This document shows, one piece after another, positions 1 to 6,152 of a stretch of DNA of 7,460 nt. The stretch is from an uncultured Erysipelotrichaceae bacterium. Lineage in GTDB: Bacteria; Bacillota_I; Bacilli_A; Erysipelotrichales; Coprobacillaceae. The notes under the pieces are model-generated. The model ran no database searches, was not told the origin of the DNA, and was given only the letters and a program-made list of their open reading frames with translations. Location of the stretch: contig CAMFRJ010000045.1 of NCBI GenBank assembly GCA_945981915.1, forward strand, positions 1-7,460. The letters are read 5' to 3'. The position numbers were made by a program, and so were the translations under genes. How positions within the stretch are numbered: position 1 is the first letter of the stretch; every line of letters begins with the position of its first letter.

Positions 1-14
1 ATATATAATTACTG

Positions 15-20
15 TATAAT
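15..20 (+). promoter_or_regulatory. Candidate -10 box for the ireB-ruvX-DUF1292 unit
   Basis: A perfect TATAAT hexamer lies 31 bases before the first start codon, in very A+T-rich DNA. The matching -35 would fall before the window, so only half of the promoter can be judged. In DNA this rich in TATA-like strings a chance match is quite possible. If real, transcription would start near position 27 and leave a leader of about 25 bases that holds only the ribosome binding site. Confidence 0.4.
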
Positions 21-51
21 TATATATATCGATAAAAAGAGGGTGACTTAG

Positions 52-306
52 ATGGAAGATATGACAAAAACAAGAATCTTTTCTTCAGAAGAAATGAAAA
101 GAGAAATTATTAAGAGTAATTTAAAAACTGTAATCACTGCATTAAATGAAAGAGGTTATAATGCCGTACATCAAATTGCTGGATATTTGATATCTAATGA
201 TCCTGCATATATTTCGTCTCATAAAAATGCAAGAAATATTATTCAGCAAATTGATAGGGATGAGATTATTGAAGAGTTAGTAAAATCTTATATGGAGAAA
301 GATTAA
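52..306 (+). CDS. ireB: IreB family regulatory phosphoprotein (DUF965/YrzL)
   Basis: This 84-residue protein matches the IreB/YrzL family over its full length. The family signatures visible are residues 33-54 (ERGYN, then GYL and NDPAYI) and residues 60-81 (ARNII, then DRDEIIEELVKSY). In Enterococcus faecalis, IreB is a small cytosolic protein phosphorylated on N-terminal threonines by the PASTA-domain Ser/Thr kinase IreK, and it negatively affects cephalosporin resistance. The N-terminus here has Thr5 and Thr7. Thr7, in a K-T-x-x-F setting, fits the conserved phosphothreonine, while Thr5 is one residue away from the first site of the enterococcal protein. The start at 52 is supported by GAGGGTG at 39-45; the ATG at 61 is too far from it. 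The stop overlaps the ruvX start by one base (TAATG), so the two are probably translationally coupled. The kinase itself is not in the window. Confidence 0.9.
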   Translation: MEDMTKTRIFSSEEMKREIIKSNLKTVITALNERGYNAVHQIAGYLISNDPAYISSHKNARNIIQQIDRDEIIEELVKSYMEKD

Positions 307-725
307 TGAATAAAATCTTAGGTCTTGATTTAGGTTCTAGAACATGTGGTGTAGCCATATCAGATGTATTAGGCATGATTGCCCATGGTGTCGAAACCTA
401 TCGTTTTAAGGATGATGACTATTTGTCCTGTGCTAAACATATTCAAGAAATCGTTAAGGAAAATGATATCAAAACTATTGTTCTTGGATTACCTAAACAT
501 ATGAATGGGGATATTGGCGAACGAGGAGAAATATCGATTGCTTTCAAAAAACAGCTAGAAGAGTTAATTGATGGAATTGAAGTTATTTTGGTTGATGAAA
601 GATTAACAACAAAAATTGCAGAAAGTCAATTAATTTTTGCAGATGTTTCTAGAAAGAAAAGAAAAAAGGTCATTGATAAAATGGCTGCAGTGACTATCTT
701 ACAAGGTTATCTAGATAGGAGATAG
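306..725 (+). CDS. ruvX: RuvX/YqgF, Holliday junction resolvase-like pre-16S rRNA nuclease
   Basis: A 139-residue protein of the normal size for the YqgF/RuvX family, with an RNase H-like fold. Motif I is residues 6-20 (GLDLGSRTCGVAISD), holding the first acidic residue, Asp8. Residues 60-68 give the family's LGLPKHMNG motif. The VDERLTT motif at 96-102 supplies Glu98, and the C-terminal IDKMAA at 123-128 supplies Asp124. The Asp/Glu/Asp catalytic set is therefore intact. In E. coli, YqgF is essential and acts in 5'-end processing of 16S rRNA; Holliday-junction cleavage has been reported for some homologues. The gene begins inside the ireB stop codon, with GGAG at 294-297 as ribosome binding site. 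It lies between ireB and a DUF1292 gene, the same trio seen in Bacillus (yrzL-yrrK-yrzB). Confidence 0.95.
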   Translation: MNKILGLDLGSRTCGVAISDVLGMIAHGVETYRFKDDDYLSCAKHIQEIVKENDIKTIVLGLPKHMNGDIGERGEISIAFKKQLEELIDGIEVILVDERLTTKIAESQLIFADVSRKKRKKVIDKMAAVTILQGYLDRR

Positions 726-735
726 AAAGATTAAT

Positions 736-996
736 ATGGAAGAAAATATTATTGTAATTACTGATGATCAAGGAAATGAAATTGAATATGAAATTTTATT
801 TACTTTTGATAACGAAGAAAATGGAAATTCATATGTTGTCTATTTTGATCCAAATGATGATGAGCCAACAGCACAAGCTTCAATTTATACAGAAGATGGG
901 CGTTTATTACCAATTGAAGATCCTCATGAATGGGAGTTAGTGGAAGAGGTATTTGCATCTTTTGTTTCAAATGATGAAGATGATAATGAAGAATGA
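736..996 (+). CDS. DUF1292 family small acidic protein (YrzB-like)
   Basis: An 86-residue, strongly acidic protein of the DUF1292/YrzB family, recognisable from its place after ruvX and from its pattern. Residues 5-19 are a short beta-rich start (IVITDDQGNEIEYEI). An aromatic segment, SYVVYFDP, follows at 32-39, then a Ser-x-Tyr strand near 49-51, and a C-terminal Trp-Glu segment at 65-75 (EWELVEEVFAS). The tail is a run of Asp, Asn and Glu. The family's biochemical role is unknown, and no catalytic motif or membrane segment is visible. The start is 10 bases after the ruvX stop. The best Shine-Dalgarno, AGGAG at 717-721, is about 14 bases from the ATG, which is long, so initiation may be weak or coupled to ruvX. 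The gene is last in its unit and is followed at once by a terminator hairpin. Confidence 0.85.
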   Translation: MEENIIVITDDQGNEIEYEILFTFDNEENGNSYVVYFDPNDDEPTAQASIYTEDGRLLPIEDPHEWELVEEVFASFVSNDEDDNEE

Positions 997-1001
997 AATG
1001 G

Positions 1002-1033
1002 ATAAAAGCTAATGATCAATTAGCTTTTATTTA
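1002..1033 (+). terminator. Intrinsic terminator of the ireB-ruvX-DUF1292 unit
   Basis: A perfect 12-bp inverted repeat pairs 1002-1013 (ATAAAAGCTAAT) with 1019-1030 (ATTAGCTTTTAT) around a 5-base loop. The 3' arm is T-rich and leads into TTAT. It starts 6 bases after the DUF1292 stop. The stem is mostly A-T with one central AGCT core, so termination may be partial. The A-tract on the 5' side would let it act in both directions. Confidence 0.75.
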
Positions 1034-1062
1034 TGCAGTTAGTCAAGAGCATTTTGTTTCAT

Positions 1063-1103
1063 TTTGAAAGGTTCAAACTCAGTTCACAATCAAGGTGTAG
1101 TAT
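1063..1103 (+). promoter_or_regulatory. Possible weak promoter/operator before the beta-propeller gene
   Basis: The 94 bases between the upstream terminator and the propeller gene should hold its promoter, but no strong one is visible. TTGAAA at 1064-1069 could be a -35, with CACAAT at 1085-1090 only 15 bases downstream; TAGTAT at 1098-1103 is an alternative -10 without a well placed -35. The TTGAAA overlaps an inverted repeat, TTTGAA-AGG-TTCAAA (1063-1077). GTTCA also occurs twice, 11 bases apart (1071 and 1082). These could mark a repressor or activator site, or could be chance in A+T-rich DNA. Confidence 0.25.
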
Positions 1104-1127
1104 TCAAAAAAAGGAAGGTAAATAAAG

Positions 1128-2225
1128 ATGGCATTTTTATTTTTTGGTGGTAAAAGAAGAATTACAAAAGCTTTTTTTGTGAATTCTTTAGGAAATAATC
1201 AAACAAGAGGAATTTATACATTTCAAATTGATGTAGAAAATGGTGAATTGATTTTCAAGAGACATTTTTCTACACCAACAGATCCATTTTATTCTTTTAA
1301 TTTTGGTCGTTTTGTATGCATTACTTATCGAAATAGAACTGGTTCAAAAGATGATGGTGGTATTTGTTCGTATGCGGCGACTGCTGAAACATTGGCTCTT
1401 GTTTCAAGAGTCACTGATCAGGGAAAAACATATGTACATGCTTGTACAAATGGTGATCTAGATACTGCTGATAAACTCATTGCGGTTGATTATTATAATG
1501 GTGAATTATCTGCATTTAGAATTGCAAAGAAAAAGTTGGTTACAAAAATTGGTGGATATCAGTTTTCTGGAAAAGGGACTGTACCAGTTAAACAGGCTCT
1601 ACCATATCCTACATTTGTAGATTACTTACCAGATCAGGATAAAATAATTGTATGTGCAATGGGATTAGACAAATTATGTTTGTTTGATGTACAAGATGAT
1701 GGGACAATAGTTTATGATAATGTTCATTCATTTGATGTTAAACCTGGTAATGGTCCAAAAAAGGTCATCTTCAATGAATCAGGAAATAGAGCTTATGTTT
1801 TAAATGCAATTAATAGTACAATTGATGTTTATCAATATGAAAATTTAAAATTCGAATTATTACAAACTGTAGATACATATCCAAAAGATGATGAATATGA
1901 CAATGAACCAACAGATTTGAAGTTTAATTTTGATCAGACTCATCTTTATGTAACTAATAAAGGTCATGATTCATTAGCGTTATTTGATGTTGAAGAAGAT
2001 GGAACATTAACTTATTTAGATTTTGAGGATACATCTCCTGATCCAGTTGATGTATTAGTATATAATGAAGAAGGAAATGAGTGGACTGTTGTCGCTTGTC
2101 AAAAAGGCGGTATTATTGAATCTTATCAATATAGAAAAGAAAAAGGTGGCATGGTTGTTGAAACTAAGTTTAGTTGTATGGTGAATGAACCTGTCAAATT
2201 GACTCCATTTGTGAATAAATTCTAA
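1128..2225 (+). CDS. Divergent lactonase-family (6-phosphogluconolactonase-like) beta-propeller protein
   Basis: This 365-residue protein has the length and repeat texture of the seven-bladed lactonase family (PF10282; YkgB/YbhE-type 6-phosphogluconolactonase). Blades are visible as repeated 'Gly-x-Tyr-x-Phe-x-[Ile/Val]-[Asp/Glu]...Gly' units: residues 28-41, 123-132, 180-194, 206-236 and 273-297. The clearest is YVTNKGHDSLALF at 274-286, followed by DVEEDGTLTYL. No signal peptide or membrane segment is seen, so it should be cytoplasmic. Compared with the family consensus as I recall it, most conserved polar positions are changed: GPRH is GPKK (209-212), the Glu after it is Ala227, the PHxH region is PYPT (159-162), and the late PR motif is PV (306-307). 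It may therefore not be a 6-phosphogluconolactonase. The start is fixed by AAGGAAGG at 1111-1118, 9 bases before the ATG. It stands alone between two terminators, inside an otherwise conserved cluster. Confidence 0.75.
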   Translation: MAFLFFGGKRRITKAFFVNSLGNNQTRGIYTFQIDVENGELIFKRHFSTPTDPFYSFNFGRFVCITYRNRTGSKDDGGICSYAATAETLALVSRVTDQGKTYVHACTNGDLDTADKLIAVDYYNGELSAFRIAKKKLVTKIGGYQFSGKGTVPVKQALPYPTFVDYLPDQDKIIVCAMGLDKLCLFDVQDDGTIVYDNVHSFDVKPGNGPKKVIFNESGNRAYVLNAINSTIDVYQYENLKFELLQTVDTYPKDDEYDNEPTDLKFNFDQTHLYVTNKGHDSLALFDVEEDGTLTYLDFEDTSPDPVDVLVYNEEGNEWTVVACQKGGIIESYQYRKEKGGMVVETKFSCMVNEPVKLTPFVNKF

Positions 2226-2251
2226 GGCAATTTTGATTGCCTTTTTCTTTT
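2224..2251 (+). terminator. Intrinsic terminator of the beta-propeller gene
   Basis: An 8-bp perfect stem pairs AAGGCAAT (2224-2231) with ATTGCCTT (2236-2243) around a TTTG loop. The T-rich tail TTTCTTTT follows. The stem begins within the stop codon of the propeller gene, a compact and typical Firmicutes terminator. Confidence 0.88.
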
Positions 2252-2252
2252 G

Positions 2253-2281
2253 TTGAATATCATGACAAAATCACTTATAAT
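2253..2281 (+). promoter_or_regulatory. Sigma-A-type promoter for the mltG-trmR-trhP1-trhP2-udk operon
   Basis: TTGAAT (2253-2258) is followed after exactly 17 bases by a perfect TATAAT (2276-2281). This is the standard housekeeping spacing, with four of six matches at -35 and six of six at -10. It lies immediately after the propeller gene's terminator and 21 bases before the mltG start. A transcript starting near 2288 would have a leader of only about 15 bases, just enough for the GAGGGA ribosome binding site at 2292-2297. Confidence 0.8.
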
Positions 2282-2302
2282 ATTACAAGATGAGGGAATA
2301 AT

Positions 2303-3379
2303 ATGGAAATGTTAAAAGAGATGGATAAAAAAAGAAAAATTTTAGCACTTGTTTTGATTGTATTGATATGTTTGATAGGAGGAACATTGGTTTATTATTT
2401 TCATGGAATATCAGCAGTATCGCATGATGATAAGGAAATTGTTGTTTCTATTCCAAAAGGAAGCAGTGGTAATGATATTATAGAAATTTTAGATAAAAAT
2501 GGTTTGATACAAAGTCCTCTTTGTGCCAAGATTTATTTAAAAATGAATAGTTTTCATTTTCAAAGCAATTGTTATATTTTGAACAAGAATATGGATCTAT
2601 CAAAGATGTTATCAATTATAGAAGGTCAGGATAAAGAGTATATCTCTAATACAAAAATAACAGTTGTTGATGGTCATACGATTGTTGATTATGCAAAGAC
2701 CATTGAAAAAAGTACAGGGATTGCTTATCATGATATCATTGCAAAATGGGCGGATCAGAATTATTTAAAAACTTTGATTCAAGAATACTGGTTTTTAACA
2801 GATGATATTTTGCAAGATGGTATTTATTATCCTTTAGAAGGATATTTAGCACCAGAAACATATTTTTTAACTCAGGAGACAACAAATATTGAATCTATTA
2901 CAAAAATGATGTTAGATCAAACAGAAAAACATCTTGAAAAATATAAAAAGCAACTTCAATCATTTCAGATAGGTCAAAAAACATTAACAATTCATGAAAT
3001 GATGACGCTTTCATCTATTGTTCAAAGAGAATCACCTAGTAATAGTGAAGATCGTCGTTTAATTGCTGGTGTTTTGATCAATCGTTTAAATAAACCTATG
3101 CGTTTACAGAGTGATGTAACAGTGAATTATGGAAATCAGGTCACAAAAGTAGATGTTAACTATCAGGATTTAAATAAAGATACATTATATAATACATATC
3201 GTCATGATGGATTACCAGTGGGACCAATTAGTTCAGTTTCAACTCATGTTATCCAAGATGTGCTAAATTATAAGACATCTGATTATTATTATTTCTTTGC
3301 GACAAAGGAACAAAAAGTTCTCTATGCAAAAACGTTTGAAAAGCATCAAGAAAATGTAAGTAAGAATAAGTGGTATTAA
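2303..3379 (+). CDS. mltG: MltG, endolytic peptidoglycan transglycosylase (YceG-like)
   Basis: This 358-residue protein has the standard MltG layout: a short cytoplasmic Lys/Arg-rich start, one membrane helix at about 12-33, then an extracellular LysM-like region (about 44-110) and the catalytic YceG domain. The catalytic glutamate is Glu243 in SSIVQRES (237-244), matching E. coli Glu218. Other family motifs are LEGYLAPETY (178-187), MRLQSDVTVNYG (266-277) and YNTYRHDGLPVGPI (296-309). MltG cleaves nascent glycan strands at the membrane and helps set their length. Some usual residues differ: SDPT is SDVT, GLPPGPIxNPG is GLPVGPISSVS, and the usual Gly-x-His near the C-terminus is missing. These look like lineage drift, not loss of function. 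The start at 2303 follows GAGGGA by 5 bases; the ATG at 2309 is an equally plausible start. It is first in its operon. Confidence 0.95.
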   Translation: MEMLKEMDKKRKILALVLIVLICLIGGTLVYYFHGISAVSHDDKEIVVSIPKGSSGNDIIEILDKNGLIQSPLCAKIYLKMNSFHFQSNCYILNKNMDLSKMLSIIEGQDKEYISNTKITVVDGHTIVDYAKTIEKSTGIAYHDIIAKWADQNYLKTLIQEYWFLTDDILQDGIYYPLEGYLAPETYFLTQETTNIESITKMMLDQTEKHLEKYKKQLQSFQIGQKTLTIHEMMTLSSIVQRESPSNSEDRRLIAGVLINRLNKPMRLQSDVTVNYGNQVTKVDVNYQDLNKDTLYNTYRHDGLPVGPISSVSTHVIQDVLNYKTSDYYYFFATKEQKVLYAKTFEKHQENVSKNKWY

Positions 3380-3380
3380 T

Positions 3381-3980
3381 ATGAAATATTTTGATGAAAT
3401 AGAAAAAAATGCATTGTCAAGACATATTCCTGTTATGCAAAAAGAAGGAATTGAGTTTTTAATACAAATATTTAAAGATCATCATTGTCACAGTTGTTTG
3501 GAAATTGGCAGTGCAATAGGTTACTCAGCAATGATGATGGCAAGTAATATTGATGATTTTGAAATTGAAACAATTGAATTAAATGAAGAAAGATTTTTAG
3601 AGGCTGTAAAAAATATAGCCGAAAATGGTTTGAATGATCAAATTCATATTTATCTAGATGATGCTTTGTCTTTTGATTGCCAACAATTGATTCATCAACA
3701 ATTTGATTGTTTATTTATTGATGCTGCAAAAGCTCAATATCAAAAGTTTTTTGAAAAATATATGCCATTGGTGAAAGACAATGGTTTATGTATTGTTGAT
3801 AATTTGGATTTTCATGGAATGATTTTTGATATTGAACATATCAAAAATAGAAATACTAAACAATTGGTAAAAAAAATAAAGAGATTTAAAGATTGGATTT
3901 TAAATCATGATAAATATGATGTTGAATATCATCAAGTGGGTGATGGTATTTGCGTTATTAAAAGGAAGGAAAAAAGATGA
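3381..3980 (+). CDS. trmR: TrmR-like class I SAM-dependent O-methyltransferase (tRNA 5-hydroxyuridine methyltransferase)
   Basis: This 199-residue protein belongs to the cation-dependent O-methyltransferase family (PF01596). The SAM-binding motif I is LEIGSAIGYSA at 40-50. The acidic residue closing strand 2 is Glu66 in IELNEER. FIDAAKAQY at 112-120 gives the metal ligand Asp114, and VDN at 139-141 gives Asp140 and Asn141, so the metal site is complete. B. subtilis YrrM, which occupies the same place in the gene order, is TrmR, the enzyme that methylates 5-hydroxyuridine at tRNA position 34 to 5-methoxyuridine. The two U32 genes directly downstream are homologues of the proteins that make 5-hydroxyuridine, which makes TrmR the best call over a generic catechol-type enzyme. 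It starts 1 base after the mltG stop with no clear Shine-Dalgarno, so translation is probably coupled. Its own stop overlaps the next start (ATGA). Confidence 0.87.
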   Translation: MKYFDEIEKNALSRHIPVMQKEGIEFLIQIFKDHHCHSCLEIGSAIGYSAMMMASNIDDFEIETIELNEERFLEAVKNIAENGLNDQIHIYLDDALSFDCQQLIHQQFDCLFIDAAKAQYQKFFEKYMPLVKDNGLCIVDNLDFHGMIFDIEHIKNRNTKQLVKKIKRFKDWILNHDKYDVEYHQVGDGICVIKRKEKR

Positions 3981-4921
3981 CTTTAATCGTTAATTTGAAT
4001 AGTTTAGATTATATATATGATTATTTACAGTTAGGTGTTCATCATTTCATTGTTGGTGCGCCTTCTTTTTCGTGCCGTCAGGCATTGACATTATCATTTC
4101 AAGAAATAAAAGAACTCAAAGAAAAAGATGAACGTATCAAAGTTTTTGTTTTAGTCAATGCTTTGGTAGAACAACATCTCTTAGCTGATTTGAAAAAACA
4201 TTTACATGATTTAAATGAATGCCAGATTGATGGGATTTTGTTTCAAGATTTTGGCGTTTTGACTATATGTCAAGATGAAGGGTATTCTTTTGAAAAAATA
4301 TATGCACCTGATACGCTTAATACAAATTGTATGACCTTAAATGTTTTAAAAGAAATGGGAATTGATGGTGCTTTTTTAGCACGAGAAATACCATTAGAAG
4401 AGAAAAAAATGATTCAAGAACGTGTTTTTATCAAAACTATGGTACAAGTCCATGGTGTTGAATATATGGCTTATTCGAAAAGAAAGTTATTATCCAATTA
4501 TAAAGATGTGACAGGATTGACTTTTGATGTATCAAAAGATACCAATATTGAAATTCAGGCAAATGGAACAGATGATTTCTGTCATATCTATGAAGATCAG
4601 TATGGAACCCATATTTTATCATCAAAACAGCTATGTGCTTTAGATGTTCTTAATCATTTTATGTGTTTTGATTACTTATATATTGATGGACAATATTTGT
4701 CACAAATGGAATTATTAGAAATAGTGAGTTTATATTGTCAAGCAGTTGAGGCTATTGATAATCAAACGTACAATAAAGAATCAATTGAACTTAAACAGTT
4801 ATTGATTAAGTTAACTCCACAGATTAAGTATTATCATAGTTTTTTATTTGATTCTACAGTTTATAAAATTGCAGATGTAAGGAAGAGAGAAGAAGATGAA
4901 AGAAATCAGTCAAATCATTAA
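3977..4921 (+). CDS. trhP1: TrhP1-like U32 family protein (YrrN type), lacking the Fe-S cysteines
   Basis: A 314-residue protein that resembles its larger neighbour and matches B. subtilis YrrN by position and size. The U32 core is recognisable at residues 159-175: HG, then YMAYS, then LLSNY. It lines up without gaps with residues 179-195 of the downstream protein (HG...MLSNY). The two cluster cysteines that should occur there are Tyr163 and Lys170, so the 4Fe-4S site of canonical members is absent. In B. subtilis, YrrN and YrrO (TrhP1 and TrhP2) are needed for prephenate-dependent hydroxylation of uridine 34 in tRNA. This protein is likely the non-cluster partner of a TrhP1-TrhP2 complex; that pairing is inference. 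The older label 'peptidase U32' is probably misleading here. Its ATG overlaps the trmR stop, with a strong AGGAAGGA at 3963-3970. Confidence 0.82.
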   Translation: MTLIVNLNSLDYIYDYLQLGVHHFIVGAPSFSCRQALTLSFQEIKELKEKDERIKVFVLVNALVEQHLLADLKKHLHDLNECQIDGILFQDFGVLTICQDEGYSFEKIYAPDTLNTNCMTLNVLKEMGIDGAFLAREIPLEEKKMIQERVFIKTMVQVHGVEYMAYSKRKLLSNYKDVTGLTFDVSKDTNIEIQANGTDDFCHIYEDQYGTHILSSKQLCALDVLNHFMCFDYLYIDGQYLSQMELLEIVSLYCQAVEAIDNQTYNKESIELKQLLIKLTPQIKYYHSFLFDSTVYKIADVRKREEDERNQSNH

Positions 4922-6152
4922 TGGAAAAAGAGTTATTGTCAAAAAACCTGAACTTTTAGCTCCTGCAGGAAATTTAGAAAAATTAAAAGTTGCGATTTTA
5001 TATGGTGCAGATGCTGTGTTTATTGGTGGAAAAGAATTTTCTTTGCGATCAAGTGCTTCTAATTTTTCTTTAAATGACATTCAAGAAGCTGTCACTTTTG
5101 CACATCTTCATGGATCTAAAATACATGTAACATGTAATATTATTCTTCATATGGATAATATTGGTGGCTTAGCAGATTATTTAAGGTCACTAGATAAGAT
5201 AGGTGTTGATGCGATCATTGTTGCAGATCCTTATATTATTTATCTTGCAAAACAATTGAATTTACGCTTAGAAGTTCATGTTTCAACACAATTATCAACT
5301 TTAAATACGAGTGCGATTTCTTTTTATGAAAAAATGAAAGTTGATCGTGTTGTTCTAGGTAGAGAGGTCAATGGTGATGATCTAAGAGAAATCAGAAAAA
5401 ATACTGAGATTGATCTTGAGTATTTTATACATGGTGCAATGTGTATCCATTATTCTGGTAGATGTATGTTATCGAATTATTTTTCTAGGCGAGATGCTAA
5501 TCGAGGAGGCTGTTCACAATCATGTCGCTGGTATTATGATATTTATGAAAATGGTGACAAATTAAATAAAGATCAAATTGTACCATTTAGTATGTCGAGT
5601 AAAGATATGGCATTGGTTGATTATATACCCGATTTAATTGAAATGGGAATTGATTCTTTTAAGATTGAAGGAAGAATGAAATCTTTACATTATATAGCAA
5701 CGGTTGTTTCTACTTATCGTAAATTGATAGACGATTATTGCCAAGATCCAGATCATTTTATCGACAATATTAAGTATCACCAAGAAATTCAAAAGGCAGC
5801 AAATCGCGCTTTGTGTACAGGTTTTTTCCATGAATTTCCTAATAGTACATGTCAACTATACAATCAAAGGGATGAACATCCGACACAGGATTTTTGTGTT
5901 AGAGTATTAAATTATGATCATCAAAGTCATTTGGCTATGATTGAACAAAGAAATTATTTTAAAAAAGGTGATTTTATAGAGTTTTTTTCACCATATCATG
6001 ATAATATAGTTGTAGAAGTCAAACATATTTATAATGAAGACAAGGACGAAGTGGATGTTGCAAATCATCCAATGGAAATCTTATATTTGGAAGTCGATGT
6101 AGAACTTTTAGAAAATGATATGGGAAGGAAGGTGATCGTCAATGAGTCATAG
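4896..6152 (+). CDS. trhP2: TrhP2-like U32 family tRNA hydroxylation protein with intact Cys4 site (YrrO type)
   Basis: A 418-residue U32 family protein. The N-terminal [14 protein letters not shown] at 18-31 and the GADAVFIGG at 37-45 are typical of the TIM-barrel start. The PROSITE-type U32 signature is complete at 175-193 (E-x-F-x2-G-A-M-C-x4-G-R-C-x-L-S). Four cysteines, Cys183, Cys190, Cys206 and Cys210, have the C-x6-C-x15-C-x3-C spacing expected for a 4Fe-4S cluster. KIEGRMKS at 256-263 is another family motif, and a beta-rich C-terminal domain follows from about residue 330. Homologues (E. coli TrhP/YegQ, B. subtilis YrrO) take part in making 5-hydroxyuridine-34 in tRNA from prephenate-derived chemistry, so this enzyme should feed the TrmR-like methyltransferase upstream. 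The start is set by AAGGAAGAG at 4879-4887. It overlaps the trhP1 end by 26 bases and udk by 11. Confidence 0.9.
   Translation: MKEISQIINGKRVIVKKPELLAPAGNLEKLKVAILYGADAVFIGGKEFSLRSSASNFSLNDIQEAVTFAHLHGSKIHVTCNIILHMDNIGGLADYLRSLDKIGVDAIIVADPYIIYLAKQLNLRLEVHVSTQLSTLNTSAISFYEKMKVDRVVLGREVNGDDLREIRKNTEIDLEYFIHGAMCIHYSGRCMLSNYFSRRDANRGGCSQSCRWYYDIYENGDKLNKDQIVPFSMSSKDMALVDYIPDLIEMGIDSFKIEGRMKSLHYIATVVSTYRKLIDDYCQDPDHFIDNIKYHQEIQKAANRALCTGFFHEFPNSTCQLYNQRDEHPTQDFCVRVLNYDHQSHLAMIEQRNYFKKGDFIEFFSPYHDNIVVEVKHIYNEDKDEVDVANHPMEILYLEVDVELLENDMGRKVIVNES
6125..6137 (+). promoter_or_regulatory. Strong ribosome binding site of udk inside the trhP2 coding end
   Basis: AAGGAAGGTGATC lies entirely within the last codons of trhP2 and ends 4 bases before the udk ATG. 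It equals the ideal anti-16S sequence AAGGAGGTGATC with one extra A, so long pairing to 16S rRNA with a bulge, or with its second half alone, is expected. It fixes the udk start at 6142. Confidence 0.7.

Noticed and set aside
1..30. TATATA-rich left edge resembling the right edge, as if terminal repeats
   Set aside because: The likeness is only low-complexity TA/AT sequence; there is no shared longer word, no target duplication and no transposase gene.
1128..1170. Hydrophobic start of the propeller protein (MAFLFFGGKRR) as a signal peptide
   Set aside because: The hydrophobic run is only about five residues, comes before the positive charges instead of after them, and has no cleavage site.
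4437..4625. Minus-strand open frame of 62 codons opposite trhP1
   Set aside because: It lies wholly inside a well-supported gene, has no ribosome binding site or recognisable domain, and its His/Tyr/Phe-rich composition is typical of a shadow of an A+T-rich gene.
3977..6152. Annotation of the two U32 proteins as secreted proteases or collagenases
   Set aside because: Neither has a signal peptide. Their place after a TrmR-like gene and the Cys4 site of the second protein fit tRNA hydroxylation proteins much better.
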